DNA from: Pedobacter sp. KBW06
GTDB taxonomy: Bacteria; Bacteroidota; Bacteroidia; Sphingobacteriales; Sphingobacteriaceae
NCBI RefSeq assembly: GCF_003852525.1
Contig: NZ_QAJL01000005.1
Location: forward strand, 693,230 to 757,229
Direction of reading: 5' to 3'
DNA: 64,000 bases
Shown: positions 27,941 through 36,616 of the stretch, in pieces
How the letters are laid out: each line of letters opens with the position of its first letter
Numbering within the stretch: the stretch's first letter is position 1
Notes under the pieces: generated by a model
The model's input: the letters and a program-made list of their open reading frames with translations, nothing else
Told to the model about the DNA's origin: nothing
Database searches by the model: none
Translations under genes and position numbers: made by a program

Positions 27941-30178
27941 ATGAAAAACATAATTTATAAAATATTCCTGTTGCCGGCATTAATGCTTTTCGCAACAAAT
28001 ACGGCAAAAGCGCAATTGCCCTTAGCCTATGGTGATGCTGTGGCCACGCACAGTCCTATTCAAAATAGCGGTGTAGTTTTAAGAACTGTAAAAACTTCCA
28101 ATACCTCAACCGCCACAACCGGCGGCAATTGGAATACACCCGCCATGACCCCAGCCGGCACCAAACCTTCCAACTGGAGTGCTCCAGGCTGGACGGTTCA
28201 AAAGCTTGGTTCTATTTTCGGGGTTACCATAGACGATAAAACTTCTGCACCTAATATTTATGTTTCCTCTACACAAATCTATGGAGGATCAGTACTCAAT
28301 CAGAGTAAAATTTTCAGGATAGACGGAACCAGCGGTATTCCCACTCAGATATTCGATTTCTTAAATAAAGACCGTTCCTTAGGGAATCTAAAATACCTGA
28401 GAATCGGGACGGTGGAAAACATTTACGTTTCAAACTGGGACGGCACCGGCTCCATTAACCGGATCAAATCCATCAATAACGGGGTGACCTGGACTGCGGC
28501 AAATACCTTTGTCGCAAAAGATAGCGGAGGTCCGTTAAAAAACACTATGCCCTACGGTATTGCCATCCGAAAGCTTAGCGGAACCGGAAACCCATACCGA
28601 TTATATTATTCCAGGATCAGCTTGCAGCAGCCCTATAGCGCAAATGACATCTGGTCGGTGGAGCTTGATGTAAATGGGGATTTTGATACCGCAACAGAAC
28701 AGGCCGAAACGTTAAATATTTCATTGATGGCCGGCGCTTCCACTGCAAGCTTCCCGTACAACAATGGTATAGCCGTTATCTCCGATATGGCCTTTTCAGA
28801 AAGTAAAAATTCATTGCTCATTGGTCAGCAAACCTGGCAGAACAGCAACCCAGCTACCTCTCAATTCGCAGTAATGGGCGCACATAATTCTAAAGTAGTG
28901 GAGTTCGACAATCAATTGCCATTGGGAAGCCACTCATGGAATGTAAATACAAATTTATATCCTGCCGGAGGTGGGGTGAACAAGAACTGCGCAGGAGGTG
29001 TTAGTTATTCCAGTAACATCATGATGAAAGATGATCTTTCATTTGCATGTGATACCACCATATGGTTGTCGACAGACGTAATGTCCGCTCCCAATCCATT
29101 GGTTTATGGGATCCAGGGCATGAGAAGAAGCCCGGCCAATACGCTGTGGAATTCCATCTGGATCGATGCAGATGACAATACCACCACCTGGGATAAAACA
29201 AGATTGGGAGATGTGGAGGTCTATAAAAAACCTTTAAGCTGCAACCCCTGTTCCTGCGGTAACTGGCAAGGCGGCCCAACGCTTGGCGGAAGCCCTATCC
29301 CTGCTGTGGGAGGAACAGCAGGTATAGTTTTAACTTACCCAATTCAGTTTATTCAAGGAAATGTTTCCGGATTACTCAATGCCATTTACAACTGTACAGG
29401 CAATTGCAACGCATCTTATTCCTGGCAAATTGTAGCGGCAAGCGGAGTTCCGGTGGCAACCGGCACCAGTTTACCCCTGGATTTAAAACAATACAACAGT
29501 AAACTCAGCTGCGGGGTCTATCGCCTCGTAATTAACGCCAAATGTGGCGACAGCGATTGTGGGCGTCTGATCATCCCAATTACCATCATTTGCGAGCCAC
29601 CAAGTTGTTGCAGTGCTGAAATTGCCATTAAGCAAACGGCTGCTTCATTTAATGTTGTAACCAATCTCGCAAATCCGAATGCTTTCTCCATCGGTTCTGG
29701 TACCTTTAGTATTTCCACCACCACACCGATGACTGAAGTTCGTGTCAGTGTTGAAGAGTTCAGGTTGATCGCTTCCTCTCCAAATTGTCTGAACTGCAAC
29801 AACCGCCCCGTTACCTGGGGAAATATCTTATCTGCCAGTTTAAATGCACAACCCATGAACTTAAGTGGATATATAGGTCCGGTAACAGGAAGTATTGCAG
29901 CGGATTATCGCGAAGCCGTCCTAAATTCTACTGTTCCAATTGCCTTAAACCCGGGAAGCCTGAACATCAGGTTATCATTGCCAACCGTCACAGAACTCAG
30001 CTGTTGTGAAGTCAAGGTATACCTCTGCCTGAAATTTACTTTCAAAGACATCAATTGTAAGGAATGTGTACAGATGGTTTGTGGAGAGTTCGCACTCAAT
30101 CCTGGAAAATCTACCGGCACCGTTACAGCTACACCAATAGGTCCTGCTCACATCAAAACTTTTAAAGTTGAACATTAG
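27941..30178 (+). CDS. Secreted protein with propeller-like N-terminus and cysteine-rich C-terminal module
   Basis: This 745-residue protein has a signal peptide (cut near residue 25, AKAQ). About 430 residues follow that read like a beta-propeller of the surface or SdrD-like sort (VTIDDKTSAPNIYVSST, FRIDGTSGIPTQIFDF, RIGTVENIYVSNWDG). After a cysteine-rich stretch (CNPCSCGNW) and an Ig-like segment comes a C-terminal module resembling the end of the preceding protein, including SCCEVKVYLCLKF. It lies 24 bases after its neighbour and overlaps the next gene by 11 bases. No named family is claimed; export to the cell surface or outside is likely. Confidence 0.72.
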   Translation: MKNIIYKIFLLPALMLFATNTAKAQLPLAYGDAVATHSPIQNSGVVLRTVKTSNTSTATTGGNWNTPAMTPAGTKPSNWSAPGWTVQKLGSIFGVTIDDKTSAPNIYVSSTQIYGGSVLNQSKIFRIDGTSGIPTQIFDFLNKDRSLGNLKYLRIGTVENIYVSNWDGTGSINRIKSINNGVTWTAANTFVAKDSGGPLKNTMPYGIAIRKLSGTGNPYRLYYSRISLQQPYSANDIWSVELDVNGDFDTATEQAETLNISLMAGASTASFPYNNGIAVISDMAFSESKNSLLIGQQTWQNSNPATSQFAVMGAHNSKVVEFDNQLPLGSHSWNVNTNLYPAGGGVNKNCAGGVSYSSNIMMKDDLSFACDTTIWLSTDVMSAPNPLVYGIQGMRRSPANTLWNSIWIDADDNTTTWDKTRLGDVEVYKKPLSCNPCSCGNWQGGPTLGGSPIPAVGGTAGIVLTYPIQFIQGNVSGLLNAIYNCTGNCNASYSWQIVAASGVPVATGTSLPLDLKQYNSKLSCGVYRLVINAKCGDSDCGRLIIPITIICEPPSCCSAEIAIKQTAASFNVVTNLANPNAFSIGSGTFSISTTTPMTEVRVSVEEFRLIASSPNCLNCNNRPVTWGNILSASLNAQPMNLSGYIGPVTGSIAADYREAVLNSTVPIALNPGSLNIRLSLPTVTELSCCEVKVYLCLKFTFKDINCKECVQMVCGEFALNPGKSTGTVTATPIGPAHIKTFKVEH

Positions 30179-31487
30179 CAAGATCCCCGTTCTAAAGCCT
30201 GAACACCTGAAATGGTGCTCAGGCTTTCTTTTCCTGATCAGATGTTTGTCTGCATCGGCACAAACCTTTACAACCAAAGGAACTGCGCTTTATGATTATT
30301 ACGGCTATTATTTCAGACAGGAATTTAACATCGAAGTCAGTGGTTTAACTGCTGTTGCGGATAGTAGTTTCGGTTTAGCCTCCGTTTTACTTAACCTGCA
30401 CCATGAACGTGTGAGCGATTTAAAAATCACGCTGGAGAGTCCGGATGGTGCCAGTATCTGGCTAAGTAACCGCAATGGAAAGGATTCCGGTGCTCATTAT
30501 ATCAACACCAAATTCTCCCAATTTGGAAGCTCGGGATTAATCAGCGCTGCAAGGGCCCCTTTTACCGGAGATTATCGCCCGGATGGGCAGCTGGAGTTTT
30601 TAAATCATGGGCAAAATCCAAATGGCACCTGGAAACTGTATATAGAGGATTTAAAAAAGGATTTCAGCGGTGATCTGGACAGCATCCAACTGCTGTTTAG
30701 CCATCAACCGGCAAAGGCAATTATTAGAAAGAAATGTGATTTTGAAAATATCGGGCTATGCGACTGTCCGGATGGTGCAGAAAACTGTGATCTGTTGCCG
30801 GATTTAGTCATCATTCCTTTTTTTACCGAAAATCAAATCCAGGAGTACGCATGGAATGACCCGCTTTACCCCCGGCAACTGAGGCTTGCAGCGACCATCG
30901 CTAACATCGGTTATGGCCCTATGGAGATCAAAGGGACAAAAGCAGAAAAAGAGGGCCGGCTGGCGGTTAACCAAAGAATTTACAATCGAAAAAATGGCGA
31001 ACTTGCCTATCAGGATTTCCCTGCCGGAACCATGTATTTTGAGAATAAACCCGGGCATAACCATTATCATGTGGATGATTGGGTAGAATTCAGGCTCGTT
31101 AAAATCAATAATAAAAAGAGAACCGTCATCACGAAAGGATCTAAGGTCAGCTATTGTTTGTTTACGACAGGGATTATTTATCATCATGATCAGTTCAGTA
31201 CCATTAACGGAAAGAAATACGGAGAAAATATGCCTAATTACGGTCTTGGATACTATCCTTCCTGTAATTTCGATAAACAGGGAATTAGTGTTGGCGGATA
31301 CGATACTTATGGAATGTTGTACGAAGGCCAATACCTGGAACTGCCTGAGAACCTGAAAAGTGGAGATTACACCTTGGAAATAGAGATCGATCCGCAGCAT
31401 TGGTACCGGGAGCGCAATAAGAAAAATAATACCTTTAGCATGAAGGTTCATATCGGAAAACAAGTTGTTAAGGCCAGTCGCAGATAA
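30168..31487 (+). CDS. P-domain / lysyl oxidase-type copper amine oxidase
   Basis: This 439-residue secreted protein has a signal peptide, then a proprotein-convertase P-domain (about 45-180, KITLESPDGASIWL and PNGTWKLYIED), then a lysyl oxidase domain (about 210-430). The copper ligands H297, H299 and H301 are in GHNHYH. K326 (KVSYC) and Y381 (GGYDTYG) stand where human LOX has the K320 and Y355 that form the lysyl-tyrosyl-quinone cofactor. So the active site looks complete, and the enzyme should oxidise primary amines or lysine side chains outside the cell. Its start overlaps the preceding gene by 11 bases, indicating coupling to the two cysteine-module proteins, which are possible substrates or partners. 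Confidence 0.85.
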   Translation: MNISKIPVLKPEHLKWCSGFLFLIRCLSASAQTFTTKGTALYDYYGYYFRQEFNIEVSGLTAVADSSFGLASVLLNLHHERVSDLKITLESPDGASIWLSNRNGKDSGAHYINTKFSQFGSSGLISAARAPFTGDYRPDGQLEFLNHGQNPNGTWKLYIEDLKKDFSGDLDSIQLLFSHQPAKAIIRKKCDFENIGLCDCPDGAENCDLLPDLVIIPFFTENQIQEYAWNDPLYPRQLRLAATIANIGYGPMEIKGTKAEKEGRLAVNQRIYNRKNGELAYQDFPAGTMYFENKPGHNHYHVDDWVEFRLVKINNKKRTVITKGSKVSYCLFTTGIIYHHDQFSTINGKKYGENMPNYGLGYYPSCNFDKQGISVGGYDTYGMLYEGQYLELPENLKSGDYTLEIEIDPQHWYRERNKKNNTFSMKVHIGKQVVKASRR

Positions 31488-31541
31488 GTAAAACCTGTCT
31501 TCCCGCGATTTTTGCTTATTTTTACAAAAAAATCGAGTAAT

Positions 31542-32672
31542 ATGCCTTTTACGTCCTTAGGTTTATCACCTGCTTTAACAAAAGCACTGGTAGATCAAAA
31601 TTTCACAGTACCTACCCCTATTCAACAAAGTGTTATACCCGCTATATTAGATCATAAAGATGTTTTAGCCATTGCCAAAACAGGCTCCGGAAAAACGGCA
31701 AGTTATGTTTTACCCCTTTTAATGAATGTGCAAAAGACATTCGGACTAAAAAACCGCCATGCGAATGTATTGGTTTTGGTGCCTACCCGTGAGCTTGCTG
31801 AACAGGTAAAAAATGTGTTTATCACCTTTAGTCAACCACTTCCTGAATCGATTAAAACCCTGGCTGTTTATGGTGGTGTTTCCATCAATCCTCAAATGAT
31901 GGCCATGCAGGGGATCAATATATTGGTTGCTACACCGGGCCGGTTATTGGAACTGGTAGCTTCAAATGCAGTGCATTTATCGGCTATTGAAACATTGGTA
32001 CTGGATGAAGCAGACAAAATGTTGAACCTCGGATTTAAAGAAGAGCTGAACAAGATTTTATCACTTTTACCTGAAAAGCGTCAGAATATATTGTTGTCTG
32101 CCACATTGAGCAATGATCTGCAGCATATCCACCAAATCCTTTTATATGATCCGGTAGTGATCAAGATTGAAGCGGAAGAGGAATCTTTGGACCTGATCAA
32201 CCAGGTAGCATACATTGTTTCAGAGGAGAAGAAAGGTCCCTTTTTACGCTACCTGATCAACCATCATGACATGAAACAGGTATTGGTTTTCGCTTCTTCA
32301 GTTCATCAGGCGGATGCCATCGTGAACAAGCTCCGCAAAAATAATATTGATGCAAAAGCCATTCACAGCAAAAAAAGTCAGGGTGCCAGAACCGAAGCTT
32401 TACAACATTTTAAATCGGGCAAACTGCGGGTCCTTGTGGCCACAGATTTAATGGCCAGGGGAATTGACATTAATTTCCTTCCCTTTGTGATCAATTATGA
32501 GTTACCCCGTTCTCCTAAAGACTATGTTCACCGCATCGGCAGAACCGGTCGCGCAGAGGCCGCAGGAGATGCAATTTCGCTGGTTAGCCAACATGAACTG
32601 CACCATTTTGAGGTGATTCAGAAAAAGATGGGTAAAAAGGTCAACCTTATTGACGGACAAAATATCATCTAA
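31542..32672 (+). CDS. DEAD-box RNA helicase, RhlE-like
   Basis: The start is set at the ATG at 31542 (MPFTSLGLSP), giving 376 residues. All core motifs are present: Q motif around PTPIQQ (25-30), motif I AKTGSGKT (45-52), PTRELA (81-86), DEAD (155-158), SAT (186-188) and HRIGRTGR (330-337). The C-terminal tail is short, without the basic extension of larger family members. It unwinds short RNA duplexes in ribosome assembly, RNA decay or cold adaptation. It is a single-gene unit ended by a strong terminator. Confidence 0.95.
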   Translation: MPFTSLGLSPALTKALVDQNFTVPTPIQQSVIPAILDHKDVLAIAKTGSGKTASYVLPLLMNVQKTFGLKNRHANVLVLVPTRELAEQVKNVFITFSQPLPESIKTLAVYGGVSINPQMMAMQGINILVATPGRLLELVASNAVHLSAIETLVLDEADKMLNLGFKEELNKILSLLPEKRQNILLSATLSNDLQHIHQILLYDPVVIKIEAEEESLDLINQVAYIVSEEKKGPFLRYLINHHDMKQVLVFASSVHQADAIVNKLRKNNIDAKAIHSKKSQGARTEALQHFKSGKLRVLVATDLMARGIDINFLPFVINYELPRSPKDYVHRIGRTGRAEAAGDAISLVSQHELHHFEVIQKKMGKKVNLIDGQNII

Positions 32673-32701
32673 GCAAATACAGTAATGATCATTAAGGTCT
32701 T

Positions 32702-32738
32702 AAAAGGCTTTCGAACGCTAGTTCGGAAGCCTTTTTTT
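32702..32738 (+). terminator. Terminator after the DEAD-box helicase gene
   Basis: AAAAGGCTTTCGAAC (32702-32716) pairs with GTTCGGAAGCCTTTT (32721-32735), with one wobble pair, around a 4-base loop and followed by T residues. It lies 30 bases past the stop codon. Confidence 0.9.
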
Positions 32739-32866
32739 ATGCGGGAACGATAGCGCTATTTTTATTCCCAATCCATTGATTTACAACATTAAAATAGTAA
32801 TTTAATTGTTAAATCCGCGGGCTTTAACAGGGCTGGCATAGATTATTAACCATTAAAACCAACAAA

Positions 32867-33253
32867 ATGAAAATCGTAAAAACCGTATTGTGTATTCTTT
32901 TCGGCCTGATGTTTATCAATGCCGGATTAAACAAATTCTTTAATTATATGCCTATGCCAAAAATGACGGCAGAACAGATGGCATTAATGGGAGCTTTTGT
33001 TAAGATTTCCTGGTTGATGCCTTTGATAGGTGCTATTGAGGTGATTGGCGGTCTGTTATTTATGTTACCAAAATACAGAGCCCTTGGTGCCATTGTTATT
33101 TTACCGGTAACAGTAGGCATTGTACTTCACAACGCTATTTTCGAACCATCTGGCCTGGCCATCGCATTGCCGTTTTTCCTGATCAATCTTTGGATGATTG
33201 GAGACAACTGGAATAAATACAAACCTATGATCAGTGATTCAAAGACCTATTAA
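32867..33253 (+). CDS. DoxX-like membrane protein
   Basis: This 128-residue protein has four hydrophobic segments (about 4-20, 45-70, 74-92 and 97-115). The N-terminal pattern LCILFGLMFINAGLNKF is shared by DoxX/DoxD-like small membrane proteins. The Bacteroidota members are mostly of unknown role, often linked to redox or detoxification. It forms its own transcription unit and converges with the DUF1080 gene. Confidence 0.85.
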   Translation: MKIVKTVLCILFGLMFINAGLNKFFNYMPMPKMTAEQMALMGAFVKISWLMPLIGAIEVIGGLLFMLPKYRALGAIVILPVTVGIVLHNAIFEPSGLAIALPFFLINLWMIGDNWNKYKPMISDSKTY

Positions 33254-33270
33254 TTTTTCTATCTGGCAAT

Positions 33271-33302
33271 CGATCGTGTAAATATGAATATCTACACGAT
33301 CG
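33271..33302. terminator. Hairpin between convergent genes
   Basis: CGATCGTGTA (33271-33280) and TACACGATCG (33293-33302) form a perfect 10-bp stem around 12 bases in the 59-base gap between the converging DoxX-like and DUF1080 genes. No T-run follows on either strand, so a terminator role is likely only by position. Confidence 0.55.
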
Positions 33303-33312
33303 AAGATGCCCT

Positions 33313-34146
33313 TTACTGTTTCAGGACCTTTTCTATTACCTTAGTTAACTTCGATTGATCTTTTGAATAAGCTTCCAGGTTATAAAGTCTTACTTTTTTA
33401 AATTCAATAGGATGGCTTTCACTCTGTAAGGAAATATAGCCACCGGTTAAGGCTTTGCCATCTTCTTTCATCTTCGGATCATAATTGGCTACGTTGCCAC
33501 CACCGATTTGAGGCTTTGTATATTCCAGCACCACTTCCTTATCAATAATGTGTTTAATCACTGAATCTCCCAAAACCAGGAATTGGGCCATCACCCATTG
33601 ATCACCGGCATAAGTCTTAGATTTTGAATCTAAACAGTGCGGCGTAAACAGTTTCCCTTCATAAAAAACGTTTGTACCGGGGGTACATAAATTGCTGGTA
33701 GGGCGGATATGTGTACCGTCACCGCCTAAAATCTGTGCTTCTACAGAGATTGGAAAATCCTGGTCTTTAAGCATCGTTTCCGGTGCCTGACAGTGCAGCA
33801 TCGCTCCGCTATTTCGCAAAGCCCAGCCTTCCCCTCCTTTGGCCTGTTCCCCAACAAAACGATAGGTGACCTCTAGCAGATAATAAGAGAAGGGAGTTTT
33901 GTAAAACATATGCCCGTATTGCTGATCAAAATCTGCATAGCCATCATAATTCACTTTGATCAGGCCATCTTCAACACGAAAAGTATTCGCATAGTTTTCG
34001 TTGTAATCATGTTTAGAAATTTTGATGTTCCAGTCTTTCAGGTCTTTTCCGTTAAAAAGATCTATCCAGCCCTTTTGGGCGGAAGAATGGTTGACAAATA
34101 AGAAAGTCAGGGATACAAATAGCGACAAGCCGATTTTTAGTTTCAT
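33313..34146 (-). CDS. Secreted DUF1080 (3-keto-disaccharide hydrolase-type) protein
   Basis: The start is placed at the ATG at 34146 (MKLKIGLSLF); an upstream TTG would only lengthen the signal peptide. The 277-residue protein has a signal peptide and then WIDLFNGKDLKDWNIK, the hallmark of DUF1080. The domain has a concanavalin-like beta-sandwich; some members cleave 3-keto-glycosides. The tryptophan- and glycine-rich segments through HPIEFKKVRLYNLE complete the domain. It stands alone, so the sugar is unknown. Many members are periplasmic or surface-bound. Confidence 0.88.
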   Translation of the reverse strand: MKLKIGLSLFVSLTFLFVNHSSAQKGWIDLFNGKDLKDWNIKISKHDYNENYANTFRVEDGLIKVNYDGYADFDQQYGHMFYKTPFSYYLLEVTYRFVGEQAKGGEGWALRNSGAMLHCQAPETMLKDQDFPISVEAQILGGDGTHIRPTSNLCTPGTNVFYEGKLFTPHCLDSKSKTYAGDQWVMAQFLVLGDSVIKHIIDKEVVLEYTKPQIGGGNVANYDPKMKEDGKALTGGYISLQSESHPIEFKKVRLYNLEAYSKDQSKLTKVIEKVLKQ

Positions 34147-34318
34147 ACTTAAAAGCAATGGTTAGGCTTTAAAAATAGGAATTTTATCTTCGTTTTTTTC
34201 AGGAAAGTAGGCTTAATGAGTATTAAATCAAAAATTTCCACAAGTCTGCTTATTTCGACCAGTTCCTTATGATGTAAAAAACCAATCTTCATCCTGAAAC
34301 TGGTTTAAGATTCATCAG

Positions 34319-34957
34319 CTATCTTTTTATCGCGATTATAATAATATCTGTTGTTTCGGTCCCCTCTTGTATCAAATAATGCTTACGCTGCAGTTCTACA
34401 ATTTCAAAACCCGTTGCTTTTAATGCCCGGACCAGATACTCTTCCTCATGAAAATGAATATAGATTTCATCTCCTGAACTTGAGCGCTGAAATCCGGAAC
34501 TGCTATAGTCCCCTTCCATTGTACTTAAATAAAGTACGCCCTCAGATGCTAACAACCGGAATGCATGAGTGATGAGGTCCTGTGCTTCTTCTTTTGACAG
34601 ATAAGGCAGCGCAAAACCACACATAATGGCATTATATCTTTTATCAATTAAATCAATGGCCCTACAGTCCATCAGTTCAAATGTGGCGGTTGGGTTATTT
34701 GCCCTGGCGAGGTCAATCATATTCAAAGACAAATCAATGCCTAAGAGTTTGAAATCCGGGCGTTTCTTTAATAAGTATTTAGTGATGTTGCCAGGTCCGC
34801 AGGCAAGCTCTAAAATATCAGCATTTTCTTTAGTGATATGATGACAGAATAAATCGAAGGATTCCTGATATAATTTCGTATCCATAAATTTATCCTGGTA
34901 CTCCTTTGCACGTTTACTAAATACCGCTACCGCGATTTTTGTCTTATCCTTTTTCAT
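34319..34957 (-). CDS. Class I SAM-dependent methyltransferase
   Basis: The start is set at the ATG at 34957 (MKKDKTKIAV); the longer frame needs a TTG. The 212-residue protein has the SAM-binding motif I LELACGPGN and the acidic end of strand 2 (GIDLSLNMI). FELMDCRAI and the FALPYLS segment are also typical of Rossmann methyltransferases of the UbiE/COQ5-like type. The substrate cannot be read from sequence, and the neighbours do not help. Confidence 0.88.
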   Translation of the reverse strand: MKKDKTKIAVAVFSKRAKEYQDKFMDTKLYQESFDLFCHHITKENADILELACGPGNITKYLLKKRPDFKLLGIDLSLNMIDLARANNPTATFELMDCRAIDLIDKRYNAIMCGFALPYLSKEEAQDLITHAFRLLASEGVLYLSTMEGDYSSSGFQRSSSGDEIYIHFHEEEYLVRALKATGFEIVELQRKHYLIQEGTETTDIIIIAIKR

Positions 34958-35079
34958 GATAGCTGTGCAACTGGCAGAATCTTTTAACAATAGCTATTTA
35001 TCTATTACTTATTAAATAAAAAAAAAAGAGATGCAACGCCGGGCCAATTTCCTGGTCTGTTAAGTTAAAGATATATAAT

Positions 35080-35570
35080 ATGAGAAAACAATTTACTTTA
35101 ATATTTTTTATTTGTGCTTCCCTCATGACGAAAGCTCAGGACCATCAAAGCCTAATTATTACCTCAGACATCGATCGGTTCTGGATGGCATATGACAGTG
35201 CGGGGACAACTACTGATACGTTAAAACAACAACAATTCTTCCAGCAATTATACATCGACAAAGCGACCGAGGGTTTGAGAAGCTTTATGAAAATCTGTTC
35301 CTATGATGCACCCCTCTATGTACGGTTGATCAAAAAACACCCTTTTCTGAGCCAATGAATAAAACATACTTCCTCTTGCCGCGTAAAGGCAAGGGAGCAC
35401 AATATCCGATTTCCGGAACGACTGGTTTCTCCGAAGACCTTAAATCTTTCAAAGTTAAACTTAACTTACAGCCAGGAAAAACCTACGAATTGACCATCAC
35501 AGGAAAAGACTTTATCTCCCAGAGAGGCTATCCTTTGAAAGAATATAAGCTGCGTTTTTCGACTAAATAA
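35080..35570 (+). pseudogene. Internally deleted secreted peptidase-like gene (DUF2268/GldB-like start, Ig-like end)
   Basis: The first frame (35080-35358, 92 codons) has a signal peptide and the segment SDIDRFWMAYDSAG, resembling the N-terminus of secreted DUF2268/GldB-like proteins. It then hits a stop. A second frame (35355-35570) reads as the end of a bacterial Ig-like (SbsA-type) domain, finishing DFISQRGYPLKEYKLRF. Read upstream in that frame, the DNA gives PFSEPMNKTY, the usual start of such a domain, so the second frame does not begin at its ATG. The two parts are out of frame near 35340, and the middle of a normal gene is missing. I read this as a decayed gene; the family assignment is moderate. 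Confidence 0.6.
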
Positions 35571-35618
35571 GATTCCTTTCTTTGTATAAGCCAATTATTT
35601 CCATCTTTACAAAACAAT

Positions 35619-36011
35619 ATGCAAGAATATATTTTTGAAATTCAGTTAAAGGTAAGAGATTACGAATGTGACCTGCAGGGCGTGGTAAATAATGCCGTGT
35701 ATCAAAATTATTTAGAACATGCCAGGCATGAATACCTCTCGTCGAAAGCGATTTCCTTTAAGGAGCTCGCAGAAAGAGACGTCTTGCTCATGGTTTCCAG
35801 AATAGAGATGGACTTTAAAAGATCACTCACTTCAGGTGACGTTTTTTCGGTAAAACTAAGAACAGAACGACAAGGTTTAAAACTCCTGTTTTTTCAGGAT
35901 ATCTTTCGCAGTGCCGACAATAGCCTATGCCTGAAAGCTAAAGTTGAAGTGATTGCCAAAATAAACGGTAAACTGAACAGAGGAGAAGTCTTTGACACCC
36001 TGATTTTTTAA
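35619..36011 (+). CDS. Hotdog-fold acyl-CoA thioesterase (4HBT family)
   Basis: This 130-residue single-domain protein starts with the conserved strand VRDYECDLQGVVNNAVYQNY. The D-x-x-G-x-V-x-N arrangement there is the 4-hydroxybenzoyl-CoA thioesterase signature, with the catalytic aspartate in CDLQG. The following helix (LEHARHEYL) is as in the YbgC/FadM branch. It hydrolyses acyl-CoA thioesters; chain length is not readable. It is a single gene converging with the anti-sigma-like gene. Confidence 0.9.
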   Translation: MQEYIFEIQLKVRDYECDLQGVVNNAVYQNYLEHARHEYLSSKAISFKELAERDVLLMVSRIEMDFKRSLTSGDVFSVKLRTERQGLKLLFFQDIFRSADNSLCLKAKVEVIAKINGKLNRGEVFDTLIF

Positions 36012-36020
36012 AGACCACAC

Positions 36021-36614
36021 TTAATCCTGCAATTCCCTGAGTATATGCTCAGCATCATTAGTTGTGTTGACATAGCTCCTGAATACCCATGCTGAAAAAT
36101 AGTAAAAGAAAGGAAATCCGATCACATACCAGTACCATAACCTTGTTGCTTTAAACAGATCCACTCCTGCAATCAGCTGCGCCATCAGCGGCAATATGGT
36201 TAACATCAGGATTGATCCCAAAAGAAAATTTAGCTTTTGCACCCATACAAATTCAATTTTTGCTTTTGAACAAGCCAGTAATGTTTCCTTATAATTGCCG
36301 GCAGAAATCTTCAAAGCATGAAGCTTATAAATCGCCCTGACAGACAAAACGGGCAACAAAACCAGGATAAACGCTGCAATAACACCGCAGCTCAGTAAAT
36401 ACCAGGTGTTTAGCTGATGAAAATTAAACAGCAGGTAGATCAGGGCGATAGCGCAAACAAATATACCGATGGCTTCAGGTATCCATATTTTATTTAATTT
36501 ACGCCTGTAATTGCCCTTTGTCATTTGCAACAGTAAAGCGTCGCTTGTTTTCTGTTGTTTTTCAATCGATACAGACATCTCCGTCCATAAGGATTTCATT
36601 TCATCTAATTCCAT
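36021..36614 (-). CDS. Membrane protein, putative anti-sigma partner
   Basis: This 197-residue protein has a cytoplasmic N-terminus of about 45 residues (MELDEMKSLWTEMS, typical of small Bacteroidota proteins paired with ECF factors). Four hydrophobic segments follow (about 47-66, 70-92, 127-150 and 160-180). Its start lies 2 bases after the sigma factor stop, so the two are translationally linked. The pairing suggests that it holds the sigma factor at the membrane. No zinc anti-sigma motif is visible, so the role is inferred from context. Confidence 0.65.
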   Translation of the reverse strand: MELDEMKSLWTEMSVSIEKQQKTSDALLLQMTKGNYRRKLNKIWIPEAIGIFVCAIALIYLLFNFHQLNTWYLLSCGVIAAFILVLLPVLSVRAIYKLHALKISAGNYKETLLACSKAKIEFVWVQKLNFLLGSILMLTILPLMAQLIAGVDLFKATRLWYWYVIGFPFFYYFSAWVFRSYVNTTNDAEHILRELQD

Positions 36615-36616
36615 AT

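Noticed and set aside
31512..31541. Ten-residue extension of the DEAD-box helicase
   Set aside because: The family starts with the segment beginning at the ATG at 31542, and the extension is low-complexity sequence in a probable leader.
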